64,000 nt of DNA from assembly GCA_001510575.1 (NCBI GenBank), contig LNGK01000008.1, positions 102,446-166,445 of the forward strand. Reading direction: 5' to 3'. Numbering within the stretch: position 1 is the stretch's first letter; each line of letters begins with the position of its first letter. The stretch is from Knoxdaviesia capensis. Its lineage: Eukaryota; Ascomycota; Sordariomycetes; Microascales; Gondwanamycetaceae. Below the pieces are notes generated by a model, which saw only the letters and a program-made list of their open reading frames with translations, was not told where the DNA came from and did not search any database. Of this stretch, positions 12,961 to 24,238 are shown in pieces. Made by a program: the position numbers and the translations under genes.

Positions 12961-12969
12961 CCATACGCC

Positions 12970-14839
12970 ATGGCTGCCTCATCCTCCTCTTCGTCCTCCT
13001 TCGCCTCTTCCGCCCTCGCCCACTCTCCCATCTACGCCGTGCAGGCTTACGGAAGCCCGGTCGAATCGTCCTGGACTACTCCGAACTCTGCCGTCTCGGC
13101 CCTCTCCTCTGTCGGCTCCAATGTTCAGTCCAGTCTCCGTCCCCTAGACTTGGGCCCTCCCGGCTACGAAGCTACAATGTACGTATATGCGGAACATTCC
13201 CATGCTGCTTGCATGCTGTCTTTGATGCCCGACCAAAACGCCATGTCTCACTCTGGCTATGTTGCTGGCAGTCATCACGCATGCGAACCCCTGCTGCACC
13301 CAGTGTACCGAGTCTGGATTGGCTTTGCGACACTGCCTGCGCCGTCGTCTGATCTTGATAACCTCAAGACAAGTGGCTGTGGACAGAAACATTGGCTTGG
13401 ATCGAAGCCAATTGCCTGTTCCGGCTCTACGAACCGTCCTGTCGGCTCGTGCCAAGGTTCACCACGTAGTGCAAGCGTGCTATGTAATACAAACCCTTTC
13501 CCAGTCCTACGGCTGCAGGTGTTTGCCACCAGAGCTCCCGTAGTTGCAGACAGCATCTATGCTAGCATCGTCTTTGTTGATATGCCCCTCAGGTTCAATT
13601 GTTTCTAACGTATAAACAGAGTCCTTTTCGAAAACACCCTTGCGGAGAGAACTGTCTATCTAGGCCCCTGGGAGGTTTCCAGATCGGCTGATCGCCGTGT
13701 TCTCTGGCAATGTAGCTACCAGAACGAGGTCCTAGAACACTTCTGTAAGTAATTTTGGGTAACATTTTCTTTCAGCGAGTTACCGCGTTACACACTCGAT
13801 ATCGGTCCGCAGGTTCCTGTTCAGCGGATCTCCAGAGCCGGGGATTGACGGGCAAATTTGGGTGTGCTTGTTTTGCTCACACACAGCCACACTCCTTCTA
13901 GTGCCACCCGACGATGTGTTTCCTCACACCCTCCACTCCCGCCACCGACCATTCGGCGATCCAGCCGAGCTGGAACAGTTCCTGACCTTCCGCGAGCCCC
14001 ACCGGGTACGATACACCAACCAGGACGGCACGGTGGTGCACGACCAGATCATCCAGGTCAAGTACGAATTCACCAGCATTGACAGCTCGCTGCGGTTCCA
14101 GGGCGACATCCGGCGCAAGCTGCTGATCGACTACTACGACGTCGACGTGTTCTGGTCGGACGCGCACAGCCGCACCGACCGCTTCGGCAACATCCGCGGC
14201 ATGGGCCTGGTGCAGCGCATGAAGCTGTGGCAGGACAACTACTCGGGCCTGCACTCGATGACGCTGTTTGCAAACCGCTCGGCACGGCAGTACCAGGAGT
14301 ACGACGTGCACTGGTTCGAGGTCGACCTGCGCGAGCGGGATGACCGCGCCAAGCAGCTGCGGCTGACCATTCGCGCGGGCCGGCGGGGGAGCGCGCCGGA
14401 TGGCGGGCGGCGGTTTTCGTTCAATCGCATCCGGCCGCGCGTGCGGTCGGTGGGCCACAGCAGCCACGCGCCGGAGCCGCCGCTGTCGCATTCGCCGTTT
14501 GACTTCCGGTACATTGGCGTGCAGTTCAGCCGCCGTGAGGGTGAGTTCGCACCAGTTTGACGACATGTCCGGAGTCCCTGCTGCTTGATACCCGAAGGCC
14601 ACGCCCCTAACCAACTTCTTCTCTTGATAGACTATCGCCGGTTCATTGACCGGTGGACGGCGGCGCAGTTCGCGGACAGTGAGTTTCGGGGGATTCCGTT
14701 TCCCCAGAACCACGTGGAGCTGCCGTCTCACGAGGATATGCCGAGCGATGCGCACGAGCTGGAGTCGCCTTCGGGGAGCATTACCCATCGGCGGCTTCAG
14801 GCGGTGCCGGAGCCGGAAGACTCGGACTCTACAACCTGA
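12970..14839 (+). CDS. Conserved fungal protein of unknown function, four exons
   Basis: Exons 12970-13178, 13620-13744, 13902-14540 and 14631-14839 sum to 1182 nt, giving 393 aa. Introns are 441, 157 and 90 nt, with donors GTACGT, GTAAGT and GTGAGT and acceptors AACAG, TTCTAG and GATAG. The N-terminus is Ser/Ala-rich. It is followed by a conserved-looking core (ENTLAERTVYLGPWEVSRS; PPDDVFPHTLHSRHRPFGDPAELEQFLTFREPHRVRYT), a YEFTSIDSSLRFQGDIRRK segment, an Arg-rich stretch, and a short C-terminal exon. There is no signal peptide, membrane segment or known catalytic motif. I recognise the general pattern as an uncharacterised fungal family and assign no function. Intron 2 contains an in-frame stretch that could be retained or alternatively spliced (see findings). 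Confidence 0.75.
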
Positions 14840-14953
14840 AAGGGGGAGCAGAGTTGCAGAAGATGTATAACACTGGGTTGCCTCGCTCAGATGTGGCCTG
14901 GGCGATGGCGTGCGCTCTCGAGGTATTCCCGGAGATGCAAATCTCGGTTCGCT

Positions 14954-14997
14954 GCTTTTGTCTCACCACTTGGACGCTTTTGTCTCACCACTTGGAC
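14954..14997. repeat. Perfect 22-bp tandem duplication in the 3' flank
   Basis: A 22-bp unit starting GCTTTTGTCTC occurs twice head-to-tail (14954-14975 and 14976-14997), about 115 bp after the stop codon of the 393-aa protein gene. It probably lies in the 3' untranslated region. Confidence 0.9.
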
Positions 14998-16327
14998 ACG
15001 ACAATCAATGTCTTGCCATACCGGTTTGAGCTTGAACTGAGTTATCCGAGAGCAGATTTCGGGGGTTTGCTATTGACATCGGATCGAGCGTGCCGGTTCC
15101 AGCACCCATACAATGGTGACAGATGGTGAGGGAGTAGTCGATCGGGGAAACTTACTATACATCGGCTCCCTCACTGCTTCCCTTGTTGTCTTGAACCAGT
15201 CATGATGAATCTGGAATGGCTTCCCGCCCCAGGCTTGCGCTGATTCCCGCATTTCTGGACAGGAGCATCATAACGGTTCGGGAGGTGTCCGGCTGAAGTC
15301 GCATGGTATGGACTATGGACCCAACTGGCGACCTTTCGGCAGACCCACGGCCCGACAGCGGCTACGCTCTATCCTGGCTTGAAAAAGGAGGAGGAGGATG
15401 ATCTTGGGGGGTACAGCCAGAAGGAAGATCGCTTGCGCTCGAGCAAAGCATATTCCCCTCTGCCTCCGCCGACTGTTATCTGGAGAAGATATTGGGTTTT
15501 CCTTTTTGATTTCCACGCACCGGAAAATGATACCCGTAACAACGGAGTCTTTTTTTCATCAGTCAGTCCCTTAGGGTTATGAAGGCTACACATGTTCAAT
15601 GGACTCACGCACAGAGTATAGATAGATTTCTTTTTGGTTCTCTTCAGGTAGAGGAACAGCACTGGGCCATCTTGGAAAGACGGACGGAAGGATATATTGT
15701 CCTTCCTCGGGGGCGTCTGGATGAAGTGAAGATTGACAGATTGACGAGTTAATGAATACAAAGGCTACCAAAAGCATGAAACCACACCTATATGGACGAT
15801 CTTGCTTGTCGAGAGGCTTTGATGAGAAGAAGCTGGGGGGATCCGTAGGAGATGATACATGCTCTCACGCTCTGAAAATCAACATACCATACCTACCGAC
15901 CCATAGGTAGATAGGTACTAGGTACGTGAAGGCTAATAGACTGGACATTATGGATGGCTGAAATACTAGTTATCTTCCCACCCGCCAGTTGGTCGGGGAG
16001 CAGCGCGTGGTTCTCTGGGGGTTCTGGGAGTTGCAGCGAAGAAAAAAAAGGCACAGGTCCTATATGACTCAGAGCCACCGGGGACACACGCACGGAGGCC
16101 CCCCCCGGGGGACCCGAAAACGGCAGGTCTGGACGGGCGGGCGGGGCCGGACATGTGGCCGGCGGCGGGGGTCTGCAGGGCGAATCAGCCTGGGGGGGGA
16201 GGGCTCAACTGGGTGGCCGCGGGGAGACAGGTCGGGATCTGGGATATTCATGATGTACATAAGGGCGTAGAGGGGACGGGTATGAATCGGCCGGGAGACC
16301 AAGTTAATCTGTGGAAGCGGCGGTGGA

Positions 16328-16351
16328 GGTGGTGGTGGTGGTGGTGGTGGT
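16328..16351. repeat. (GGT)8 trinucleotide repeat
   Basis: Eight perfect GGT units in the intergenic region before the acetate kinase gene. Confidence 0.9.
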
Positions 16352-17323
16352 AGTGGTTTTTTGCCTGTGTGGTCGGCGCATCGGGGCCATTTTCTCTCCG
16401 GCTCGTATCGCCTTGCCGGCCTGGGCCGATAGACCTAGACAGAGCCCAAAAAGAAGGTAGAAAAAAACACGAGTGGAAGAATACCCACAAATCGACGTCG
16501 AACGATAGACGAGCCCACAAAAAAACAGCACCACCGGGCGATTCCAGGGGCCAGCACCGCTTGGTTCGAGAACGTACGTCATATGCATGCGGGGGGGGCT
16601 CCTCAGCTCCGCTTCTGTGTGTACGGCGTTGGCCTTTTCGCAGCACCACAGTTGCATTCATTGAATAGACGTCAAGAAAGACTCTATGGGCACCCAGCAG
16701 AAAAGCCAAAAAGAAAAGAAAAGAAAAGAAAAATAAATCAAATCCAACGGTCCAGACGCACGGCGATCAGCTGATCTTTTTTCTTTCAATTCTTTCTTGC
16801 CCGCTTCCATCCCCGGGGATTTCGGCACACGTTCCCGCGGTCCTTTCCTCGGTGGTCTGTGGTCTGTGGTGTGTCTCCTCATGGGCAGATCAGAGCACCA
16901 CCACCCACAACAGGGTGATTCTTGCGGAAGAAAACAAGGTTTTTTCTTTGTATCGATTGATTTTTTTTTAGAGCTGCGAGTGAGGCTCTAGTACTTCGCC
17001 GTTCCTGGTGCTAGGAATCGCATTAAGGATATTCTATATATGTATATGTATATATATATCTCGCATCGGCCGCTGGACTTTGAAGAGCGAAGGAGCGATG
17101 TTGTTTAGTCCAAGAACCAAGTATCTACGTACCCCGATCCGGACCCTCAATAGCTCTTGATTTTCCAACCAATCGATAGCTCTAATTTTCCAACCAATCA
17201 ATAACCCCACGTCGCCCAAGCTACCCCTCCAAACCACAGATTCCCAACGACATCCATCCTCAACTCTCTTCTTCTTCTTCCAATCTCGACGCTCGACACC
17301 GATTCGCTCCCATCTTCTCTCCA

Positions 17324-17324
<1 letters not shown>

Positions 17325-17366
<42 letters not shown>
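17325..17366. repeat. (AC)21 microsatellite abutting the acetate kinase start codon
   Basis: Twenty-one perfect AC units end exactly at the base before the ATG at 17367. The repeat therefore forms the 3' end of the 5' leader if that ATG is used, and it is a likely site of length variation close to the initiation codon. Confidence 0.95.
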
Positions 17367-17369
<3 letters not shown>

Positions 17370-18719
17370 ACATCTCCTCCCACTACCAACACTCCCTCCC
17401 CCACCATGAAGATCGTCCTCGCCGTCAACGCCGGCTCCAGCTCGGTCAAGATCTCCGCCTACGAAGTCTCGCGCGGCCGCTCCGACTCGCGGCTGCTCGC
17501 CGAGACCCAGATCTCGGGGCTGACGGCGCCGCCGGCGCAGCTGTCGTACACGCGCGGCGCCACGGTGGTCTGCAAGGCCCGCGCCGTCGACGGGCCGCTG
17601 GCCACGCAGGACGACGCCTTCCACATCCTGGTGCGCACGCTGCTGGACGACGCCGCGCTGCCGCAGATCGCCGCCGCCGACGACATTGCCGTGATCGCCC
17701 ACCGCATCGTGCACGGCGCCGACTACGCGCGCGCCGCCGTGCTGACCAGCGCCACCTACCACCGGCTGGAGGGGCTGGTCGACCTGGCGCCGCTGCACAA
17801 CTCGCCGGCGCTGAGCATCGTGCGCTCGTGCACCGAGCAGCTGCCGCACGCCGTCAACCTGGCGTGCTTCGACACGCAGTTCCACGCCTCCATCCCCGCG
17901 CACATCTACACGTACCCGATCGACCCCGAGATTGCCCGCAACAACATGCTGCGCAAGTACGGCTTCCACGGCCTCAGCTACGCCTTCATCGTGCGCGCCG
18001 TGGCCGCCCACCTGCGCAAGCCGCCGGCCGAGCTCAACATCATCGCGCTGCACCTCGGCAGCGGCGCGTCGGCCTGCGCCATCCGCGCCGGCCGCAGCCT
18101 CGACACGTCGATGGGGCTGACGCCGCTCGCCGGGCTGCCCGGCGCCACGCGCTCCGGCAGCGTCGACCCCAGCCTGGTGTTCCACTACGCCAGCGACGTC
18201 GGCAAGCTGTCGCCGGCGTCGACGAAAGACCTGCACATCTCCGTCGCCGAGCAGATCCTCAACAAGGAGAGTGGCTGGAAGGCGCTGACCGGCACCACCA
18301 ACTTCGCCGAGATCGCCGCCCCCGACGCGCCGGCCTCGCACCGCCTGGCCTTTGAGATGTTTGCCGATCGCGTGGCCGCGTTCGTCGGCTCGTACTACGT
18401 CTCGCTGCACGGCCACGTCGACGCGCTCGTCTTCGCGGGCGGCATCGGCGAGCGCTCGGCCGCCCTGCGCGCCCGCGTGCTGGACCACGTCGGCTGCCTG
18501 GGCTTCGGCCTTGACGCCGCCGCGAACGACGCCGCTGCGCCCGCCGATGCCACGGTGTGGCAGATCGGCGGCCCGGCCGACGGCTCTCCCGCCTCCGGGC
18601 CCGGCTCGCTGCGCACCCTCGTGTGCCGCACGGATGAGCAGCTGGAGATGGCCACCATGTGTGCCGAGCACGACGAGCTGTGGGGTCCCGATGCGCCGAC
18701 CGAGGCCCCGACTCTGTGA
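17367..18719 (+). CDS. ACK1: Acetate kinase, single exon
   Basis: Encodes 450 aa without introns. Acetate kinase interconverts acetate plus ATP and acetyl phosphate. In fungi it is usually paired with phosphoketolase (Xfp), which is not in this window. Family residues are present: the phosphate-binding N-terminus VLAVNAGSSSVK with Asn21, HRIVHG with Arg113, FDTQFH with catalytic Asp169, the HLGSG loop with His229, GATRSGSVDP with Arg262, and the C-terminal AGGIGER with Glu362. The upstream ATG adds 13 residues (MTSPPTTNTPSPT) before MKIVLAV. The second Met at 17406 aligns better with bacterial starts, so either could be used. Third positions are strongly G/C, which creates a long spurious antisense frame. 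Confidence 0.95.
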
Positions 18720-20644
18720 CACTGACGCTCCCCGCAAGCCTGCTTCTATCTCTCTCTCCTCGTCTCTCTCTTGTCTGTTCCTGTGTCTCGGTGGTATTGT
18801 TCATCGGGTTCTGTCATCGTGTTAGTAATTTCTTAGGCGTTTTCCGGTTTGGCTTTCTCTCTCATGTCATGTTTTATGTAACTTAGACCCGGCTCTGTTC
18901 CCCTTAATCCATCTACCCCCGTTACTCATCTTCCTCACTCATCATCTTCCGTGATTTCTGACGCATCATCAAAGAAAAAAAAAGAACACCCCCAGCTCCG
19001 TTCCTGATTGTTCCTGAATATGTAGACACTCCTCTGCTTCACCCCCTCCCCCAACAAAAAAACCCCCCCAAAAAAGGAAACAAAAAAACGCCCCCCTCTC
19101 TCAGGCGGGGAAGACAGATGGACCCGGCGGGGTGTATGTAGATAGGCAGGCCCAATAGGGAAAAAGAAGCCCCCATGGAGTCCTTCCACTCTGGGGGGAA
19201 GGGGAAAAGCCGCTTTTTTCTATCTTTCGTTTTTTCCCTCTTTTTTCCAGCATCGTCTCCCGCGCGTTTCGACACCGGCGACCAAGACATCCAAAGCACC
19301 CTCCCGCATCACTACCGTCCGCTTTGCACCCAGTCCCGGCGTTCCGGGCTGGCGAGTCTCGCCCCAGGGGCAGTGTGCTCCCCAATCAAAACCCGCATTG
19401 CTGCCTCGTCTGCTGCAGCGAACTGCCTCCAGGAACACGCTTGTTGCCTTGATCCTGTCTCTCGCTGTCCTTTCACACACGGCACACGCCCCCTCCTCGA
19501 CTGAACGCGGACCACCCAAATCACGCGGCCCCTACAAAAATCACCCTAAAGTCCGTGGACACCTAAATATCTTTTTTTTTTTTTAAAAAAAAACCCCCCC
19601 CTTAAAAACTTGCCCTCCCTAATCTCTGACAAGTCTTCTTTTTTTTTTTTTTACCCTTCCCGTTCCTTCCTCTTCGGGCAGAAACACCCCACTTTTCCCG
19701 TCCTCCGGAAAACTGGGCCCTTTTCAAAATGTCCGGAACAGGATTGTGTCGGCCCTCCCCAGGGCATCAGCTGTGATCTTTTTTTTTTCTTTCTATTTTT
19801 CTTTTTGTTGAATCGCCACCCCTAACCCTTTCGTGATTCTACACAGCCCCTCGCGCAATCTGCGGCGGTCGGCCCTTCTCGCACTCACCCTCCAGGCCAT
19901 TTTTTCCCTCGCGAACTGACTCGCCGGCCGGCTGTCAAATCGGCACGACAGCAAGACAGCACCAAAAAAAGGCCTGTTCAATCTTTTCAAAGGTCATACA
20001 CACAGAGAGAGAAGGAGAAGGAGAATAGTTGTAAGAATAATTCGATATCTTGATTCAAGTGTCGAACAAAAACAGAATAACCTGCGAACTTCTCCAGTAG
20101 ATAGAACCACCTCTGAAGGACAACAAGAAGAAAATTAGAAAAAATCTAGAAAAACAATAACCCATAACCAAGAGGAGTGATGTGCTCCTGTAGAGACGCC
20201 GTAGCCGTCCCGCGAAGGGAAACACCCACCCAAGAAAACCCAAGACAAAAAAGACAAAAAAAGAAAAAGGACAAACACCGAAACACCGTCTTCATATAGA
20301 CGTAAGTGATCATCGACACCGCCCCCCATCGCTGACGATCTTGAGATCTCATCCAATCGAGCTGCTCACAGGAACCTGCTTCCCAAATAGTTTTCGACCC
20401 TAACTCCAGTGTCCGCTTGGGGTCTCACTAGACGAAGGCCCACCCCAGAAAATGCAATTCAAGAAATCAAAAGCCAAACCCAAACCCAAAAACTCCAAGC
20501 CCACCATCTCTTGGAGAGTTACCAGAGGAGAACGCCACATAAATCAGCCGTAAGGAGTATCGAAGAAAGAAAAAGAAACGAAACACACAACTAGAACAAA
20601 CAGACAAAAATAGTAAAAGCAAGACCGCTGGTGCTGTGCGGATC
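18720..20644. other. Intergenic between the acetate kinase and zinc-finger 3' ends
   Basis: Convergent 3' flanks of two genes, 1.9 kb. The sequence is rich in homopolymeric A, T and C runs (for example 18974-19090 and 19569-19660) and in pyrimidine tracts. A short CCCTAACCC motif lies near 19816. I see no gene here. Confidence 0.6.
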
Positions 20645-21487
20645 TTAGTCCTTCCGCTCTTCCTCCTTCGTCAGGGCAGCAGCCATGGCGAGGGTTTCCA
20701 GTGCGGTGGTGGTCCGGATGGCCGGGATCGAGGACGACATGAGCATCGAAGTGGCCGAGGCACTGCCAAGGGCACCCTTGCTCTTGCTGGGGTTGGGCGC
20801 GGCGGACTTGCGGAATAAACGCTGCTTATAGTGCGTCAGCATGTGTTGCTTCATGTTGTCACGTCGAGTGAAGCTCTTGGGGCAGCCGTCGAAGATGCAG
20901 TACACGATTTTGTCGCCCGTGTGAGCTCTGCCATGGCGGGAAGCATGACCCGATGTGGAGAAGGTACTGTCGCAATTGAACCGCGCTGCCACAGTGCATG
21001 GGTATCGATACCCCTCGGGGCGCTTCTTGGAAGCCGCCCTCTTCTTCTTGGGGACAGCTGTCTGAGTCTGCTTCGGCTTCTTGGTCTGGGCGGTCTGCTT
21101 TGGTTTCTTGGGCTGGGCGGTCTGCTTTGGCTTCTTGGCCTGGGCGGTCTGCTTTGGCTTCTTGGGCTGGGCGGTCTGCTTTGGCTTCTTGGTCTGGACG
21201 GTTTGCTTCGCCTTCGTGTCATCATAGCCCGTGCCGAGAAGAGGGAGTTGCTCCAGGATGAATGAGCGCGGGGTTTCAGGGAATCTGGCATCGCCAGAGG
21301 TGGCCGAGTCGTATGACCCCGAGCGAGACAGGGCAGGAACATCAGTCATGTCTGTGTCGGCCTGGGCATCGGAGATGCTCGGCTGTGAATGAACGACGCC
21401 AGACCACTTGGAAGTGTCGATTTCAATATCATCCGTCAACATGTAGACCCGTCGGCCTTCAGCGTTTTTCATATTAAACCCGTCCAT
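20645..21487 (-). CDS. Nrg1-type C2H2 zinc-finger transcription factor
   Basis: Single-exon gene for 280 aa. Two adjacent C2H2 fingers lie at about 164-219. Finger 1 uses Cys164 and Cys172 with His185 and His189. Finger 2 uses Cys197 and Cys202 with His215 and His219. The FSTSGHASRHGRAHTGDK and FTRRDNMKQHMLTH strings match the Nrg1/Nrg2 pattern (FTTSGHLARHNRIHTGEK, FSRHDN), a family of DNA-binding repressors of glucose, stress and morphology genes in yeasts. Before the fingers, residues 99-142 carry five imperfect copies of a nine-residue unit (KKPKQTAQ plus one variable residue). This gives a strongly basic Lys/Pro/Gln tail that may bind DNA or act as a nuclear localisation signal. The exact target and regulatory role are unknown. 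Confidence 0.85.
   Translation of the reverse strand: MDGFNMKNAEGRRVYMLTDDIEIDTSKWSGVVHSQPSISDAQADTDMTDVPALSRSGSYDSATSGDARFPETPRSFILEQLPLLGTGYDDTKAKQTVQTKKPKQTAQPKKPKQTAQAKKPKQTAQPKKPKQTAQTKKPKQTQTAVPKKKRAASKKRPEGYRYPCTVAARFNCDSTFSTSGHASRHGRAHTGDKIVYCIFDGCPKSFTRRDNMKQHMLTHYKQRLFRKSAAPNPSKSKGALGSASATSMLMSSSIPAIRTTTALETLAMAAALTKEEERKD
21062..21211 (-). repeat. Coding 27-bp minisatellite (KKPKQTAQ repeats)
   Basis: About five tandem 27-bp units within the zinc-finger gene encode (T/P/A)KKPKQTAQ. Unit length is a multiple of three, so copy-number change would keep the frame. Confidence 0.9.
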
Positions 21488-21556
21488 TGTGTTGGTGGAT
21501 GCGAGGTTGTCGGCTATGGTGGTTGTTATAGAAGGACGAAGTGAAGATGTTGTTGC

Positions 21557-21582
21557 TGTTGTTGTTGTTGTTGTTGTTGTTG
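21557..21582. repeat. (GTT)n repeat in the zinc-finger 5' leader
   Basis: About eight GTT units lie 70-95 bp upstream of the zinc-finger ATG. On the transcribed strand this reads as AAC repeats. Confidence 0.85.
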
Positions 21583-24214
21583 GTAACGGTGTTGATTTGG
21601 TTGTAGGTGTGGTGTAAGAGGGAAGATAAGATGGTGTTGTTGAAGAGTTGTTTGCGAGGAAGATATGAAAGGTATGTCAGGAGTGGGAGGGTCGTCAAGC
21701 TTATAAAGAGGGAAATATTCTAGGTTGGGAGTAGGGAAGCTAACTGTGCAAGTGAAGAGGGGAAGATGAAAGATGAAAACAATAAGGGTAACGAGAGTGT
21801 GCGAGGAGGGGAGAGTTGATCGACCAAGAGATGTGAACTGACTCGCAGCTTGACGGGGTGGCGAGAGCTTTAATACGGCCCTATTCGGTTTTATACTGCT
21901 CTCTTCTAGTGGCTGGCCCTTCTGTGAATTATGACGGACGGATGCAAGGGCATGTACATACACCAGAAGGTTGCCAACCGTTGAAAGCTGACAGGGGATC
22001 CAACCGAACCGGTGAATGGCACACCACGATTTCTGGACGGGGGGTGCTTTTTAGGGCTGGACAAAGATACAGAGCTACACCCCGGGCTTATATGGTGTGT
22101 GTGGGAGAATCGGAGTGAAGCAGAAGGACAGGACAGAGGAGAGAAGCCCAGTGGGGGGTGAAAAAAAAAAGAAAAAAAAAAGAAAAGGAGTTTTTTGGGG
22201 GTGCGGATTGAGTTCGAGATCCCCTCAATTATAACCATTCCTTAGTTCACAAAGGAACGCTAAAAAGTCAAATCGGTAGCCGTTCAAGCAGGAAAGAGGG
22301 AGTTAATGTATTGTGAAAGGTATAACATAGATAAACGACAGAATTGAAGAATGAGAAGACCAGGAAGAAGTGGGAAGAAAATCGGCAAGTTGCACTGTTC
22401 AGAGACGCATCGTTGCGATGACATGAGATCTAACAAAAACAGAGAGAGAAAGAAAGACCGTCTTGGGGGTCGCTTCTAACACGGGGAATCAGGGCAGAAT
22501 GATATCGTGCCACTTACAAGGACTCTAGAGTTAGTGGCTCAGTTTCAAAACCCCACGATCCACACGGCGAGAGGAAAGAGAAGATCGAGTCGAGAAAACC
22601 TTTACCGGAGAATAACGGGACGGCAAGACAAATTCTTATGTGGGCAGAAATAGACAGGACAGGCTGAGGGAGAGAGACACGCAGACACGGGACAGTCGGC
22701 TTCGAGGACGTGTCAGGGAATCTGATGGGATCTTATCGCGATCAGAGAAGCCAGGGATATAGGAAACAGGTGAGATATGAGATGTACGGTATATTGAAAC
22801 GCACTTTGGCTGTGGTTCAGACCACAAGTTGTCAAAAATCACAGATGGAATGCTGCTATCATCTAGGTTCCCTGATTTTTAGAGACCCGGAAATAGGGTG
22901 AGACTTTGGGTGGGGACGACTTCAGCCAGGATCCAGCGTAGCCACAGCTTGAACGGGACAGATACGCAACGGGGTATGCTTGGGCTTCTCCTCCCCTCGT
23001 GTCTTCGCTAGTGATTGGAAAAAAAAAATAAAAAAAATAAAACAAACACCCCCAAGAGTCGAATCTAATTACAACTCCCTTGAGCCTCCCGATTGACTCT
23101 CTTAGTGGGGTGGGGTGTGACTGGAGCCTTCGATATTCAGGCGACAAAGAATAGGCTAGGAGAACATTTGCCACCTGTGGTTGTAAGTGCTGAATGCAAG
23201 CTTGGTGGGAAACTTTGAACGATAGTGATAGTTGTTGTTGTAAGGACTAGGAAAATGCTCGGCGGAATGCAGCACTGGACGTCGTTGGCGTTATGCAAGA
23301 CACTGGTGCCGTCAAGGGCGGCACGTCCGTCTGGCCTCTGCAAGCCGCGAATGATGAAAATTTCAGAACACAGACCCGCTGGATAATGGGATAGATATTA
23401 CCTGATTTTCATCCAATTCAGGGTTTGGGGTTGAAGTTAGAACAAAGCCCGAAAAAAAAAAAGAACAGAAAAGAGACAACTGTGGCAGCTTCGTCCGAGG
23501 CCAGAGCCGGAATCACTCGAGTTCGTGAAGGGGTTTGGAGACAAGGGGGAGTTCGGGATTGTCTCTGGAAAAGAAATAAGCAACAGAATGATCGTAGTAA
23601 ACCGGCCTCGAAGACCCCGGGAAATCCCAATGAACCCCAATGTGAAGTATCCAAGTTATGACGTGAGCCCGAGAAGGGAAGCGGAAGAAAGAGGCGGCTT
23701 AATTCGTGGCCTGGGAGACTCGCAATGTTCGGATTCCTGATATCGGTATGGCTTGTGGCTCGGGCACGATTTGCGTGGTTCGGCGGCGGATAACACGACG
23801 GAACAAGTTTTGCATTCCGCGTCAGACGAAGAAAATAAGAGTATCACTGGGTGGTCAGAAGCCCGACAACAATCGATGGGTCAGTCAAAGTCAACATTCA
23901 CACGAATGACACTGAAAGTAAGCACGTCCACAAAAGGATAGAGAAAGCAGTAAGTATGAGATGAAGTTCATGTCCGTCCTGTACTGTCCTTTCTAAAGGA
24001 CGAAAGACCAAACTCTACGCAAGTCTTGAACACGGTCTTGTTTCAGCGTGGTTATGCCTCTAACGACTCTCTAAGCCTCATATGAAGTCGCGACATATAT
24101 CCATGAAGCAGGTTGAGTACTGGCTACTGAGCCGGACCCATCTCGTCATATGTGGGCTTTGGAGAAGGGCTGGACTGGGCTTTTTCGCTTCCCGGCGACT
24201 TATCGAGAGAGCTT

Positions 24215-24238
24215 GTACTGTACAGTACTGTACAGTAC
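24215..24238. repeat. 24-bp perfect palindrome built from GTACTGTAC units
   Basis: The 24 bases equal their own reverse complement. They are two overlapping runs of GTACTGTACA followed by GTAC. It could form a hairpin or bind a dimeric protein. No gene lies within several kilobases. Confidence 0.85.

Larger units (their letters stand above)
4022..12969. other. Long intergenic region without a supportable gene
   Basis: Nearly 9 kb separates the phosphate transporter start from the next gene. I found no open frame with recognisable domains, no tRNA or rRNA, and no transposon. It holds a (TC) tract at 5471-5487, (GT)9 at 7109-7126, (AGC)9 at 11542-11568, (AC)23 at 12399-12444, and several TACTGTA-type motifs (5844, 7319, 10045, 10507). 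From about 11690 to 12960 the plus strand is strongly CT-rich and probably serves as promoter and leader of the gene starting at 12970. A CACGTGGG element, the core bound by Pho4/NUC-1-type factors, lies near 8177, but it is 4 kb from the transporter. Confidence 0.6.
14840..17366. other. Intergenic: 3' flank of the unknown gene and acetate kinase promoter
   Basis: 2.5 kb without a supportable gene. It contains the 22-bp tandem duplication, (GGT)8 at 16328-16351, A-rich stretches near 16440-16740, a TA-rich stretch at 17035-17060 and a CT-rich run at 17260-17320. The last 42 bp are a CA repeat touching the acetate kinase ATG. Confidence 0.6.

Noticed and set aside
13776..13900. 31-nt intron (13745-13775) in the 393-aa protein gene
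   Set aside because: It preserves frame but is below the usable size for fungal spliceosomal introns. The 157-nt intron also preserves frame with normal signals.
17034..18737. 567-codon frame on the minus strand opposite acetate kinase
   Set aside because: It is the mirror of a G/C-third-position-biased gene. The translation is Arg/Gly/Val/Ala repeats without domains, and it runs into the CA microsatellite as alternating Cys-Val.
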